Positions 8,198 through 17,239 of a stretch of 64,000 nucleotides of DNA are shown here, one piece after another (within the stretch, counting starts at the first letter, position 1; the number at the start of each line of letters is the position of its first letter). The stretch spans positions 620,001 through 684,000 of the forward strand of contig CAVVAE010000004.1 of assembly GCA_963746185.1 (NCBI GenBank), in the 5' to 3' direction. The notes below the pieces were generated by a model. That model did not search any database, was not told the origin of the DNA, and saw nothing but the letters and a program-made list of their open reading frames with translations. A program made the position numbers and the translations under genes. The stretch is from CAVVAE01 sp963746185. GTDB taxonomy: Bacteria > Actinomycetota > Actinomycetes > Propionibacteriales > Nocardioidaceae.

Positions 8198-9205
8198 CTA
8201 CCTCTGGTGGGCTTGGCCGCTGTTGGCGCGGATCTTCATCGAGTTGGTGTTCACCGCAACGAAAGCCCTCGCCGGGATGCGCTTGAGCTGGTCGAGCAGA
8301 CCCGACGGCCAGTGACGCGCGGACTCACCCTGGAAGAACCACGGTGACCCGTTGTCGGCGAGGACGAGTCCGTAACGCTTCATCGCCCGCAGCACCACCT
8401 GCGTGTCTTTACGGGCATGTCCGAGGTTGAAGCCAGGCTTGAGGCGGAACCGCGCTCCCATCGGTGGATAGGCATGACTCGAGCGCGAGCCCGCGTCGTG
8501 ACGGGCCGGCCACACGTGCCGCCGGTCAGTGAGGTCCATGGTGAACCGGATCGCGTGGGTGACCCGGCCGGTCACCTCGACCTCCCGGTAGCGCAACAGG
8601 CCCGGCAGGATCGGGAGCCCGGCGGCGTCGGCCGAGGTCCAGCCCTGAGGACGCAGCGCGTTGCCCTTCAAGCTCCAGGTCGCACCGGATCCCGCGCGCC
8701 AGTGGCCATGCCGCTTCGTCGTCGCGAACGTCTCATAGAGGCGGCAGCGTGATTTGTCGACGACGATGGCGTGCCGATCCCCACTGCGCATCTGGCCGCC
8801 TTCGATGCGGGTGTCTGCGCCAAGGGGGTAGCGCACTCGGTCAGACTCACCGGCGTACACGAACCGCACGTGCACGCGTCGATGTCCCGCCCCGACGGTG
8901 GTGACCGGGATGCCGTAGGGAACGCGTTGTTCACCGAAGCTCGGCCCGAAGTCCGGGTGCAATCGCGTTGAGGGCGACATGTGCGACATCCACTGCCTGC
9001 TGCGCGGGTGACGCGGAAGCGACGACACCGGGGTGTTCCAGAAGTTGTTCGCTGGGAAGACCCGACATCCCGCCACGGCCGGAGCCTTCGCGGCGCTCGA
9101 CAGCGCGAGGTTGGCGGGCTGGCCACTGACCGGGCTCGAACCAGACAGTAGGAGGCCGGTGCAGCTGGCGAGGGCGGTGACGACGACGGCGCGACGAGCG
9201 TGCAT
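8198..9205 (-). CDS. Exported protein of unknown function
   Basis: A 335-residue exported protein. The N-terminus (MHARRAVVVTALASC) is a short signal sequence whose LASC could be a lipobox, with a Pro/Ser/Ala-rich stretch after it. The mature part begins with NNFWNTPVSSLP, a motif typical of a family of secreted actinobacterial proteins without known activity, and contains conserved Cys, Trp and His residues. ATG 9205 is preferred over GTG/ATG starts upstream because the signal sequence begins there and GGAAAGG precedes it. The 3' end faces the methyltransferase gene with a 9-bp gap. No enzyme motif was recognised. Confidence 0.7.
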   Translation of the reverse strand: MHARRAVVVTALASCTGLLLSGSSPVSGQPANLALSSAAKAPAVAGCRVFPANNFWNTPVSSLPRHPRSRQWMSHMSPSTRLHPDFGPSFGEQRVPYGIPVTTVGAGHRRVHVRFVYAGESDRVRYPLGADTRIEGGQMRSGDRHAIVVDKSRCRLYETFATTKRHGHWRAGSGATWSLKGNALRPQGWTSADAAGLPILPGLLRYREVEVTGRVTHAIRFTMDLTDRRHVWPARHDAGSRSSHAYPPMGARFRLKPGFNLGHARKDTQVVLRAMKRYGLVLADNGSPWFFQGESARHWPSGLLDQLKRIPARAFVAVNTNSMKIRANSGQAHQR

Positions 9206-9404
9206 GCGGGTGGGCCTTTCCGTGGGGAGGACCTCGAAGGTGCGGGACCCGGGTCCAGCATGCAACAGTTTGAGCCGTTCCCGCGACTGTTCCGGGTCGT
9301 CGCAGGGTGCTGGGAGTCGTCCGTTCGGACGGTATTTCTACATCTCAGCGTCACGATTTGGCCGGTTGGCAGGCTGACGCCGTCGAAAGTGCGAGAATGC
9401 CGCC

Positions 9405-9998
9405 ATGCGCATCAACGCGTTTATCCAGCCTCCTGAGCACGCTGTCCTCCACCTGGCCAGCGCACTGGATGACATGTCGATCCAGGACACCCAGATCAAC
9501 TGGCTTGACCCCGCCCTGTGGCTGCTCCACCTCGCCAGATTCGGCAACGTAGCCATGCAGGACTCGATCGGCCTCCAACGACTCCTGCGCAATGAGCTGC
9601 GCTCCGTGCTCCCCATGGAGCTCCGACTCGCGGTGGTCACTCCCCTGCCTGAGGACGGTGATGACGCCGTCTGGGCCGGCCTGGAAGGTGACACCGAGCA
9701 GCTCAACCAGCTCGCCGCGTCAATCCCCCGCTGGGTTCGCCCCCATGGCTTCCTACTCGATCGGCGTTCCTTTCGCACCCGGATCCGGATCGGTCGGGTG
9801 ACCCCCTACACCACGGTGATTGACCTCGAGCGTCTCGTCGAACGGCTCGGGCACTACCAAGGTCCGAGCTGGATCGCGGACGACATTGTGATGGGGAAGC
9901 CTCGTCACAACAGCGACGGCGTCCACGTCGGTTATGACACCGACGGCAGCATTGCGTTCGGCAGTGAAGACCTCGACGACGCCGACAGCTACCGCTGA
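9405..9998 (+). CDS. 2H-phosphoesterase-like protein (2'-5' RNA ligase family), second His motif lost
   Basis: A 197-residue protein whose order matches ThpR-type 2H phosphoesterases: an N-terminal strand (MRINAFIQPPEHAVLHL), a first motif region LLHLARFG (about 41-48), the DAVWAGLEGD strand, and a C-terminal WIADDIVMGKPR. In active members two HxT/S motifs hold the catalytic histidines. Here the first reads H-L-A and the second position reads RTRIRIGRV without His. The protein is therefore probably not a working phosphodiesterase, although the fold seems kept. It stands alone, convergent with ogt and divergent from the exported protein gene. Confidence 0.6.
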   Translation: MRINAFIQPPEHAVLHLASALDDMSIQDTQINWLDPALWLLHLARFGNVAMQDSIGLQRLLRNELRSVLPMELRLAVVTPLPEDGDDAVWAGLEGDTEQLNQLAASIPRWVRPHGFLLDRRSFRTRIRIGRVTPYTTVIDLERLVERLGHYQGPSWIADDIVMGKPRHNSDGVHVGYDTDGSIAFGSEDLDDADSYR

Positions 9999-10007
9999 CC
10001 CGACCAT

Positions 10008-10640
10008 TCAGGTCGTTGGTGCCTCCAGCGTCAGCAGGGTCTGCTTCGCCGCCGAGCCGCCGACATACCCGCCGATCGTGCCGTCGCTGCGAACCACCCG
10101 ATGGCAAGGTACGACGACCGGCAACGGGTTGGTCGCACAAGCCGAAGCCGCAGCCCGCACCGCCTTCGGGTTGCCCGCAGCGGCCGCGATTGCCGCATAA
10201 CTCGCGGTCTTGCCGTAGCCGATCTCAGGGAGGTGCTCCAAAACCGTACGGCGGAAGCCGTGCGCGAGCTGGAGGTCGAGCGGCAGGTCGAACTCGTTGC
10301 GCCGACCGTCGAAGTATTCCTCGATCTCCCGAACCGCCAGGTCGAGGCGTCGTGGCGCGTGCAACACCCTGGGGCTGACACTCCTCGTCAGCACCTCGAG
10401 GACCTTGTCGTGGTCCTCGCGGGGATAGGCCACCCGGACCAGTCCCTTCTCGGTCGCCGCCAGCAGTAGCGTGCCAACGGCGGTGTCGAACGTGCGGTAG
10501 GCGATGTCGAGGATGCCGGCCTCGTCGGCAGCGGCAGCGAGTCGCGTGTGCAGTCTGGTCTCGGTGCCTTCGTCGATCTCGGCCAGTGCGGCGAAGATGT
10601 CGCCATCGCCACGGGGCGTGGTTGCTTCTGTGGTCATCAT
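10008..10640 (-). CDS. ogt: Methylated-DNA--[protein]-cysteine S-methyltransferase
   Basis: Suicide DNA-repair enzyme that removes O6-alkyl groups from guanine. The C-terminal domain carries the active-site motif PCHRVV (Cys at about 175) and the helix-turn-helix region YAAIAAAAGNPKAVRAA. The N-terminal part (FDTAVGTLLLAATEKGLVRVAY) is the usual ribonuclease-H-like domain, preceded by about 45 extra residues. Length is 210 residues, slightly above the common 160-180. Its ATG overlaps the stop of the sigma-factor gene by 4 bp, so it is co-translated with the sigma factor. Confidence 0.95.
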   Translation of the reverse strand: MMTTEATTPRGDGDIFAALAEIDEGTETRLHTRLAAAADEAGILDIAYRTFDTAVGTLLLAATEKGLVRVAYPREDHDKVLEVLTRSVSPRVLHAPRRLDLAVREIEEYFDGRRNEFDLPLDLQLAHGFRRTVLEHLPEIGYGKTASYAAIAAAAGNPKAVRAAASACATNPLPVVVPCHRVVRSDGTIGGYVGGSAAKQTLLTLEAPTT

Positions 10641-11128
10641 CGGTCGCTTCCTTCATGCTCTCGGAGGTAGGTCTTGCGGAGGGCGGCGATCCCGTCGCTG
10701 GCGGCTCTTCTGGCCGCTTCGGGACTGCCGCCGAGGATGTCTGCGATGTCGGCGTACGGCAGGCCGGCGAGGTAGTGGAAGGCGACTGTCTCGCGCTGTT
10801 TGAACGGCAGCGCTTTGAGCGCCTCCCACAGATCGGACTCCCAGTCACCCGGAAGAATGTCGGTGGTCGGTTTCTCGGGTAGCTCGGCTGTCGGGACTGC
10901 TCGCCTTGCCTCCGCGCGCACCACATCGATCGCCTTCCGGTGAGCGATCGTGACCAGCCAGGCCTCGACATTGCTATCGGGTGGGAGGTCGGGATACGCC
11001 TTCATGGCCGCCAGGAACGTCTCCGACCACGCATCGTCTGCGGCAGTGGGACCAAGCACCGCGCGGCATACGCGCAGCACCGTCGGTCCATACCTAGCGA
11101 CGATCGCTTCGAAGGGTTCTTGGCTCAC
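10637..11128 (-). CDS. ECF-type RNA polymerase sigma factor
   Basis: A sigma-70 family protein of 163 residues with region 2 (FEAIVARYGPTVLRVCRAVLG through the DAWSETFLAAMKAYP helix and AWLVTIAHRKAIDVVR) and region 4 (LPFKQRETVAFHYLAGLPYADIADIL). The GTG at 11128 is taken as start because the sigma-2 alignment begins there; the frame is open to 11191. No anti-sigma gene is adjacent. The 4-bp overlap with ogt suggests the sigma factor and the alkyl-repair enzyme are made together, so the regulon may concern DNA damage; this is inference. Confidence 0.85.
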   Translation of the reverse strand: MSQEPFEAIVARYGPTVLRVCRAVLGPTAADDAWSETFLAAMKAYPDLPPDSNVEAWLVTIAHRKAIDVVRAEARRAVPTAELPEKPTTDILPGDWESDLWEALKALPFKQRETVAFHYLAGLPYADIADILGGSPEAARRAASDGIAALRKTYLREHEGSDR

Positions 11129-11242
11129 ACCTGGTAAACGTAGGGGATCGCCTGAACGTGAGGTGCTGCTCGAGAGCAATCGCAGCGGCATACGCCGTTT
11201 TCAAGATGCGGCCACCCATGAGATGGCACCACACTGGCCGAC

Positions 11243-11962
11243 ATGTCTTCTCGGGCAGACGTGTCTTCAGTCGCGTCAGCAAGCACGACCCGCACTCCGC
11301 ATCGGCGTTGGCCTGCGCAGCTCGGGGTCATGGTCGTCGCATGGGCGGTCTTGCTCGGACTTGTCGTCGGTGTCGGCCGGCTCATCACCGGGCCGCTCGA
11401 GGACTCGGTCGGCGCAGCGGACGAAGACCTGGCTCGCTGGTTCGCCGGCGAGCGTACGTCGTCGTTGAACCAGGTCGCGGAGTACGTCAGCCTGCTCGGC
11501 GATACCCGGGTCGAGCTCGTGCTGGCACCGATCATCGCCGTGGGACTCCTGATCTGGCAACGCAGCATCTGGCCCGCCCTGTTCGTGGGTTTGACGACCG
11601 CTGGCGTGGGTGGGATCTACATCCTGTCCGCCAGCGCAGTCGAGCGACCACGACCGCCCGTGAAAATCCTCGACCCCGGTCTCAATCCCTTGCACAGCTT
11701 CCCCTCGGGGCATGTCGGGACCGCAACCGCGTTGTACGGCCTCATCGTCGTCCTGGTATGGACCTATGCGCGAGCGGCCCGGTGGTGGGTGACTCCCCTC
11801 CTGCTATTGCCAGCGCTGGTGTGCATTTCTCGGATGTACGAGGGCGCGCATCACCTCAGCGACGTCGCGACCAGTTTGGTGTTCGCGTCGATCTGGCTCA
11901 CGGTCACATCTGTGACTATTTTGCGGCTCCACTCTGATGCGGACCCCGGCTCCACGCACTAG
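11243..11962 (+). CDS. PAP2-family membrane phosphatase
   Basis: A 239-residue integral membrane phosphatase, likely acting on lipid phosphates such as undecaprenyl pyrophosphate or phosphatidic acid at the outer face of the membrane. PAP2 motifs are present in order: RPRPP (about 135), the PSGH motif (about 153-156) and SRMYEGAHHLSD (about 196-207) with the catalytic His and Asp. Five or six hydrophobic helices are visible. The Lys that usually begins motif 1 is not obvious. The gene ends by overlapping the convergent DUF222 gene by 4 bp. The substrate cannot be told from sequence. Confidence 0.85.
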   Translation: MSSRADVSSVASASTTRTPHRRWPAQLGVMVVAWAVLLGLVVGVGRLITGPLEDSVGAADEDLARWFAGERTSSLNQVAEYVSLLGDTRVELVLAPIIAVGLLIWQRSIWPALFVGLTTAGVGGIYILSASAVERPRPPVKILDPGLNPLHSFPSGHVGTATALYGLIVVLVWTYARAARWWVTPLLLLPALVCISRMYEGAHHLSDVATSLVFASIWLTVTSVTILRLHSDADPGSTH

Positions 11963-13383
11963 CCGGGTCGGCGTTTGAGTCGTTGGTGGCGGATGGGTCG
12001 TTGTTCGGGGTCGATGCGGGCCGGTGGGATGACGTCGGGGATGCCGTCAACCGCCATCACGATCGCCCAGTCCCGCTTGTGGATCAGGTGGTGGTGGAAG
12101 GAGCAGAGCAGACAACCGTTGGTGAGGTCGGTAGGTCCGCCGTGTGACCACGCAGTGATGTGGTGGGCTTCGCACCAGGCAGGTGACCGGTCGCAGCCGG
12201 AGAAGCTGCAACCGCCATCGCGCTGGGCCAGGGCGAGTCGCTGGTAGCGGTCGAACAGCCGCTGGGTCATCCCGAGGTCGAGGATCTTGGAGTCGCCGCC
12301 CAGGACGAGGGGAACTAGGCCAGCGTTGCAGGCGAGTCGGCGAGCCTCGCCGGCTGAGATCACACCGCCGGTGTCGAGGGTGGCTTCCCCAAGGCCGGAG
12401 CGGAGCCGGCCTTCGTCGATGGTGACCACCATCGAGGCGTTGGCCACCCCGTGCTGAGGCAATGAGTCGGTCGGGAGATGTTCGATGAGTTCGCAGAACG
12501 CCCGACCCAGCCGTTGGCCGTAGGTCAGGACTCCTATTTCGGTGTCGCTGTGTGCGCCGTCGACGTCGACCACGTCCGACGTGCCCGGCCCAGTGCGCAT
12601 CTTCTCTGGTGACGTGCCAGGCGGGTTAACCTGGTTGCGGCGCGGGGACGCAACCGCTTCCAGCCCTTTCCTCAACATCGAGAATTGCAGGTTGGGCATC
12701 TTCCCCGAGAACGACGCGATCCCGTCTAACCCGGTGCGACCACGAAATGTGGTGGCCGCTAAGGCCCGGGCCTCTTCGGCTTCAAGCTGTTCGGCCAGTT
12801 TGGCGTCGGCACCGTCTGGGTCGATGACTTCGATCAGGTGATGAGTCAGCCGAGCCAACTGGGAATGGCCTAACGTCTGAGCGTGGTCAATCAGGTCGAC
12901 CTGGGCGCCATGAACGCAACTGGGCTCGATGCCTTCATCGAGCATCGCGATCGCTTTGCCGATCAGGCCCGCCGCGTCGGCAGAGATCAGCCCAGCCGCC
13001 CAGGCCTGCCTGGTCACCTCGGTCCGCTCGGTCATCGAACGCGGCGAGGCCACCAATCCTGCTGCTGCACCCCGCGGCATCCGGTAGGCAGCCATCAGAT
13101 ACGCCTGCGTCGATGACCCGCCTGCAGCCCCGGCGAGGTCACGGTCATCAAGCTGGCTGACGAACCGGGCCGCCAGCTCATCGACGCTTGCGCGAACCGC
13201 CAACACCTGACCCAGTCGGGTCTCCAGCCGCGCATCGTCCAACGACCACACCGCAGCATCGACCAGCTCGCTGAGTTCGGCACGCACCTGGCTGAGAACC
13301 CGGCCGAACACATCGCCCGCGCCACCAGCGCCGTTGGCACCGCCGGAGCGATCGGTTTCGCGTTTTCGAATGGTGGTCGACAT
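11959..13383 (-). CDS. DUF222 domain protein with C-terminal HNH nuclease motif
   Basis: A 474-residue protein of the 13E12-repeat type common in Nocardioides and mycobacteria. The N-terminal DUF222 domain covers about 30-340. At the C-terminus lies an HNH motif with zinc-binding cysteines: CSFSGCDRSPAWCEAHHI, HGGPTDLTNGCLLC and HHHLIH. Such genes occur in many near-identical copies per genome and are suspected to be mobile or selfish, but the function is not settled. The start is the ATG 13383. Its end overlaps the PAP2 gene by 4 bp. Confidence 0.9.
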   Translation of the reverse strand: MSTTIRKRETDRSGGANGAGGAGDVFGRVLSQVRAELSELVDAAVWSLDDARLETRLGQVLAVRASVDELAARFVSQLDDRDLAGAAGGSSTQAYLMAAYRMPRGAAAGLVASPRSMTERTEVTRQAWAAGLISADAAGLIGKAIAMLDEGIEPSCVHGAQVDLIDHAQTLGHSQLARLTHHLIEVIDPDGADAKLAEQLEAEEARALAATTFRGRTGLDGIASFSGKMPNLQFSMLRKGLEAVASPRRNQVNPPGTSPEKMRTGPGTSDVVDVDGAHSDTEIGVLTYGQRLGRAFCELIEHLPTDSLPQHGVANASMVVTIDEGRLRSGLGEATLDTGGVISAGEARRLACNAGLVPLVLGGDSKILDLGMTQRLFDRYQRLALAQRDGGCSFSGCDRSPAWCEAHHITAWSHGGPTDLTNGCLLCSFHHHLIHKRDWAIVMAVDGIPDVIPPARIDPEQRPIRHQRLKRRPG

Positions 13384-13493
13384 ACGCCGACTCTACGACC
13401 TGAAGCTGACAGTTTTCGACCGTATGTTCGAAGCCTGTGGACGGCTCCGTGACGGCCAGGCCGCTGTGGAAAGCCGATGCCGCGATAGGTCGC

Positions 13494-14636
13494 CTATTCG
13501 TCAACCAGGGCAGGGTTTTCGGCGTACGCAAGAGCGGTCAACGCCATCGCCTTCGCGCCCTCGAGGAGAGTCTTGTCGCCGGCCGGTCCGACGCAGTGGT
13601 CGGCGAACTCACGCTGGTGTGCCACCACCGGCCAGGAATGCACAGCGAGGTCGGCGTGCAGTGCTGGCACGAGTTGGCTGACGTTGCCGAAGTCGGTTGA
13701 TCCTCCGGAACCCGAGCCGGCTGGATCCAGTGTCGGAGGTCGTCCGATCTGGTCACAGGCTCGAGCAAACGCTGCCACCAGACCGGCGTTTTGCAACACG
13801 GGCTCGTAGGCATGGCCAACCGTCGACACCTCGACCGTCGTACCGGTCGACACAGCGGCGCCCTCGAAGCACTCTCGCACTCGGGAGCGCAGGTCCTCGA
13901 GGTCCGTCATGTCAACGGCCCGGAGGTAATACGCCGCAGCAGCGCGCTCCGGGACGACGTTCGGAGCGTCGCCACCTTCGGTGATGATGCCGTGCACTTG
14001 TTGATGCGGGCCGAGGTGTTGGCGGAGCATCGCGATCGCGGTGTAGCCGGCGACGATGCCGTCGAGGGCATTGCGGCCGAGGTGGGGTTCTGAGCTGGCG
14101 TGTGCTGCCTTGCCGTGGACGACGACCGACCACTCCTCGATCGCGAGTCCAGGAGTACCCGGCTCGTCGTACGCCGACGGGTGCATCATCATCGCCACGT
14201 CGACGTCCTCGAAGGCACCCGCGTTGATGAGGTCGACTTTCCCGCCGCCGGCTTCTTCTGCCGGCGTGCCGAGCACCGTGACTCGGAGCCCGGCCTCGGC
14301 GGCCACGGGCAACAGCCCCAAGCCGGCGCCGATGCCCGAGGCAGCGATCACGTTGTGACCGCAGGCATGGCCGATCGCGGGCAGAGCGTCGTACTCAGCG
14401 CAGATCACCAGGTGCCGGCCGGTGCCACCACTTCGAGCCGCGAACGCGGTGGGCAACCCGTAGGCGCCACGTTCGACCTCGAACCCGCCAGCCTGCAACA
14501 CGTCAGCGCACCGGGCTGCCGATCGCACCTCCTGGTAGGCCAGCTCAGGGTCGGCGTACAGCGCATGGGAGAGCTCAAGCAGCTGCTCCGTCAGCTCGTC
14601 GATGCGCGCGAGCACGGCAGCGTCGAAGACAGTCAT
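13494..14636 (-). CDS. M20 family amidohydrolase/peptidase
   Basis: A 380-residue zinc-dependent amidohydrolase. Metal-binding residues appear in ICAEYDALPAIGHACGHN (about 67-84) and in GTPAEEAGGGK (about 115); a dimerisation domain spans about 170-285 (VVVHGKAAHASSEPHLGRNA). The form GHACGHN with PAEE is typical of the IAA-amino-acid hydrolase/aminobenzoyl-glutamate hydrolase branch. ATG 14636 begins the conserved region; the longer open frame upstream is non-homologous. Probable role: hydrolysis of an N-acyl amino acid or related amide. The substrate is unknown. Confidence 0.85.
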   Translation of the reverse strand: MTVFDAAVLARIDELTEQLLELSHALYADPELAYQEVRSAARCADVLQAGGFEVERGAYGLPTAFAARSGGTGRHLVICAEYDALPAIGHACGHNVIAASGIGAGLGLLPVAAEAGLRVTVLGTPAEEAGGGKVDLINAGAFEDVDVAMMMHPSAYDEPGTPGLAIEEWSVVVHGKAAHASSEPHLGRNALDGIVAGYTAIAMLRQHLGPHQQVHGIITEGGDAPNVVPERAAAAYYLRAVDMTDLEDLRSRVRECFEGAAVSTGTTVEVSTVGHAYEPVLQNAGLVAAFARACDQIGRPPTLDPAGSGSGGSTDFGNVSQLVPALHADLAVHSWPVVAHQREFADHCVGPAGDKTLLEGAKAMALTALAYAENPALVDE

Positions 14637-14800
14637 GCGCGCACGATACGCCAGCAAGCAGAGCCGGTCGGGGAGCGCCTGGGGCTGCCTGCCGCAGCCG
14701 CGCCAGAGCGCTCCCATCTAGCCCATCAGGGCCATTGCTCTGATGTTTGGCTGAGCGTAACTTTTCAGTGTCCGGCGCCCCAGCCTCGAAAGGGATTTCC

Positions 14801-15631
14801 ATGGATGCTCCGTATCAGGCCGCTCCAGATGTGCACGTCTTTCCTGCCAACTTGCCGCTCCCCGGTGTCGGCGTCCTTCCCGTTAACGCGTACCTGCTGA
14901 TGGCGGAAGAACCCATGCTGATCGACACCGGCATCGGAATCGACGTCGATGACTTCATCGCGGCGGTCAGCTCAGTTGTTGACCTGCGGGAGCTCAAGTG
15001 GGTGTGGTTGACGCATGATGACGCCGACCACACGGGCAGCATCCGGCGAGTCATGGAGCTGGCACCGCAGGCGAAACTCGTCACGCACGCGTTCAGCGCG
15101 TTCCGGATGTCAACCTGGTGGCCAGTTCCTATGGACCGGGTGCACGCGATCCGGTTTGGGGACCAGCTTCACCTTGGAGATCGCACCCTGACCGCCATCG
15201 CCCCGCCCCTCTTCGACAACCCGATGTCCACGGGTTTGCTGGACCATTCGACCGGTGCGTTGTTTACCGTCGACGCGTTCGGGGCGATTCTCCCCGAAGC
15301 CACCCAGGACGCCGCCGATGTGCCGCCAGACGCGTTGGCCGGCGGCATGCTGGGCTGGGCCACGTCCGATTCGCCTTGGGTGCACCTCACCGACCGCAAA
15401 TCCTTCGGCGAGGTTCTTGATCGGGTGCGCGAGATCCAGCCCCGCCAGATCTTCTCCTCGCACCTGCCGTCCGCGAGCGGAACGTCATTGGATGAGTTCC
15501 TGAGGGTATTGAAGACGGTTCCTGACGCGGAGCCATTCATGCCACCGGACTCGGAGCAGTTCGCACAGCTGATCGAGGCTATGGGCGAAGAGCAACGCAG
15601 CCACGCACCAGCGGAGTCGGTCCACCAGTAG
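14801..15631 (+). CDS. Metallo-beta-lactamase fold hydrolase
   Basis: A 276-residue MBL-fold protein. The metal motif THDDADHTGS (about 71-80) matches HxHxDH with Asp in the second position, and later ligands are seen near DHSTGALFTVDAFG and SSHLPS. This form resembles flavodiiron-type MBL domains, in which the motif is often HxExDH. There is no C-terminal flavodoxin. ATG 14801 is chosen because GAAAGGGA lies 6 bp upstream and the family similarity begins there. Reaction unknown; oxidoreductase-like or hydrolytic activity are both possible. Confidence 0.8.
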   Translation: MDAPYQAAPDVHVFPANLPLPGVGVLPVNAYLLMAEEPMLIDTGIGIDVDDFIAAVSSVVDLRELKWVWLTHDDADHTGSIRRVMELAPQAKLVTHAFSAFRMSTWWPVPMDRVHAIRFGDQLHLGDRTLTAIAPPLFDNPMSTGLLDHSTGALFTVDAFGAILPEATQDAADVPPDALAGGMLGWATSDSPWVHLTDRKSFGEVLDRVREIQPRQIFSSHLPSASGTSLDEFLRVLKTVPDAEPFMPPDSEQFAQLIEAMGEEQRSHAPAESVHQ

Positions 15632-15777
15632 TTCCGGTCTGTGATGTCTTACTGAAACACGTAACCTCGAATCCTGAGACCACTGCATCGCCCGGGTCTT
15701 TGGTGGGCGTACGGCTTTCAGGCGTCTACGCCGCTGGTGATAGCCACAGCTGCTAACTCGTGGGGATTGAGGTAGTG

Positions 15778-17175
15778 ATGGCACCGACCGACAGTGACCC
15801 AGCGCGGGTAGCTGACGTCCTCGTGGTGTTCGGAATCACCGGAGATCTCGCAAAGGTGATGACGTTCCGATCTCTCTACCGGCTTGAGGCACAGGGCTTG
15901 CTGACATGTCCGATCATCGGTGTCGCAGTCGACGACTGGAACGTGAATCAGCTCGTCGAACGCGCGCGCGAGTCGATCGAAGGCACTGGCGAGCACCTTG
16001 ACGAAGCCGTGTTCCAGCGTTTCGCGGCTCGGCTTTCGTACGTGAGCGGTGACTTCACCGACGATGACACCTACCGGCGCATCGGCGCGGCGATCAAAGG
16101 GACGGCTTGCCCGGTCTTCTACCTCGAGATCCCCCCGTTCCTTTTCGGTCCTGTGGTCGGGAAACTAGCCGAGGCCGGACTGACTGCTCAGGCTCGCGTG
16201 GTCGTGGAGAAACCGTTCGGCCATGACCTCGAGTCGGCTCGCGCGCTGGCCGCTGAATTACACCAGTACGTCGATGAGTCACAGCTGTACCGCATCGACC
16301 ACTATCTCGGGAAGATGGGTCTGGAGGAGGTCCTCTACATGCGGTTCGCCAACACCATGCTCGAGCCGGTGTGGAACCGCAACTACCTCGACTGTGTACA
16401 GATCACCATGGCGGAAGACTTCGGGGTCGAGGATCGCGGGCACTTCTACGATCCCGTCGGGGCCTTGCGTGACGTCGTCGTCAATCACCTGATGCAGGTC
16501 ATGTCCGTGGCTGCGATGGAAGCACCCTCGGGGCGCGACGTCATCAAGGACACTCAGGTGGCCGTCTTCAAGGCGATGCCCAGCGCTGATCCCACCAGCT
16601 ATGTTCGAGGTCAGTACGACGGCTACCGTGTCATCGACGGTGTCGCAGCTGATTCGACGACCGAAACATACGCGGCGCTCCGCCTCGACATCGACAACTG
16701 GCGGTGGTCAGGCGTTCCCTTCTTCATCCGCACCGGCAAGAGACTGCCCGTGACCCAGACCGAACTTCGTCTGGTGTTCAAACAGCCGCCGCGACTCGGC
16801 TTCGGCTTCGTCGGAGATCGGGCGCCGACGCCCAACCAGTTCGTGATCAAGATGGACCCCTTCACCGGTGTGAGGATCACAGCTGACGCTCGTCGTGCCG
16901 ACGCGCCAGGGCCGCAAGCGGTAGACCTCGACGTCGAGTTCGCTCAGGCAGGCGGAGAGGGGCCTACGCCGTACGAAGTGCTCCTGCATGCGGCCATGCA
17001 GGGCTGGTCGACTCGCTTCAGCCGACAGGACGCCGTCGAGGAGGCCTGGCGGATCATGCAGCCACTCCTCGATGCGCCGCCGCCGGTTCACCCGTACGCA
17101 CCAGGGTCGTGGGGCCCCAACGCCGCCGATGAGCTCGTGGCCGACGCCGGTGGGTGGCAAGAGCCCTGGATCTGA
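15778..17175 (+). CDS. zwf: Glucose-6-phosphate 1-dehydrogenase
   Basis: Oxidises glucose-6-phosphate to 6-phosphogluconolactone with reduction of NAD(P), the first step of the oxidative pentose phosphate pathway. The 465-residue protein has the N-terminal nucleotide-binding motif VFGITGDLAK (about 18-27), the active-site RIDHYLGK (about 171-178) and the family motif GKRLPVT. The variant GITGDLAK (usually GASGDLAK) and the phrase KVMTFRSLYRL are of the shorter branch seen in actinobacteria. ATG 15778 follows GAGG at 15768; GTG 15760 would add six residues. It faces a GH15 gene with a 64-bp gap. Confidence 0.93.
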   Translation: MAPTDSDPARVADVLVVFGITGDLAKVMTFRSLYRLEAQGLLTCPIIGVAVDDWNVNQLVERARESIEGTGEHLDEAVFQRFAARLSYVSGDFTDDDTYRRIGAAIKGTACPVFYLEIPPFLFGPVVGKLAEAGLTAQARVVVEKPFGHDLESARALAAELHQYVDESQLYRIDHYLGKMGLEEVLYMRFANTMLEPVWNRNYLDCVQITMAEDFGVEDRGHFYDPVGALRDVVVNHLMQVMSVAAMEAPSGRDVIKDTQVAVFKAMPSADPTSYVRGQYDGYRVIDGVAADSTTETYAALRLDIDNWRWSGVPFFIRTGKRLPVTQTELRLVFKQPPRLGFGFVGDRAPTPNQFVIKMDPFTGVRITADARRADAPGPQAVDLDVEFAQAGGEGPTPYEVLLHAAMQGWSTRFSRQDAVEEAWRIMQPLLDAPPPVHPYAPGSWGPNAADELVADAGGWQEPWI

Positions 17176-17239
17176 TCGTCCACTCGACCTCCGAGTCACA
17201 CCGCCCCGAAGATCACGAGAACGGTCGTCACACGGACAC

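Noticed and set aside
15661..15720. Possible tRNA (CCTCGAATCC stretch)
   Set aside because: No acceptor stem or anticodon arm can be folded around it; no tRNA seen anywhere in the window.
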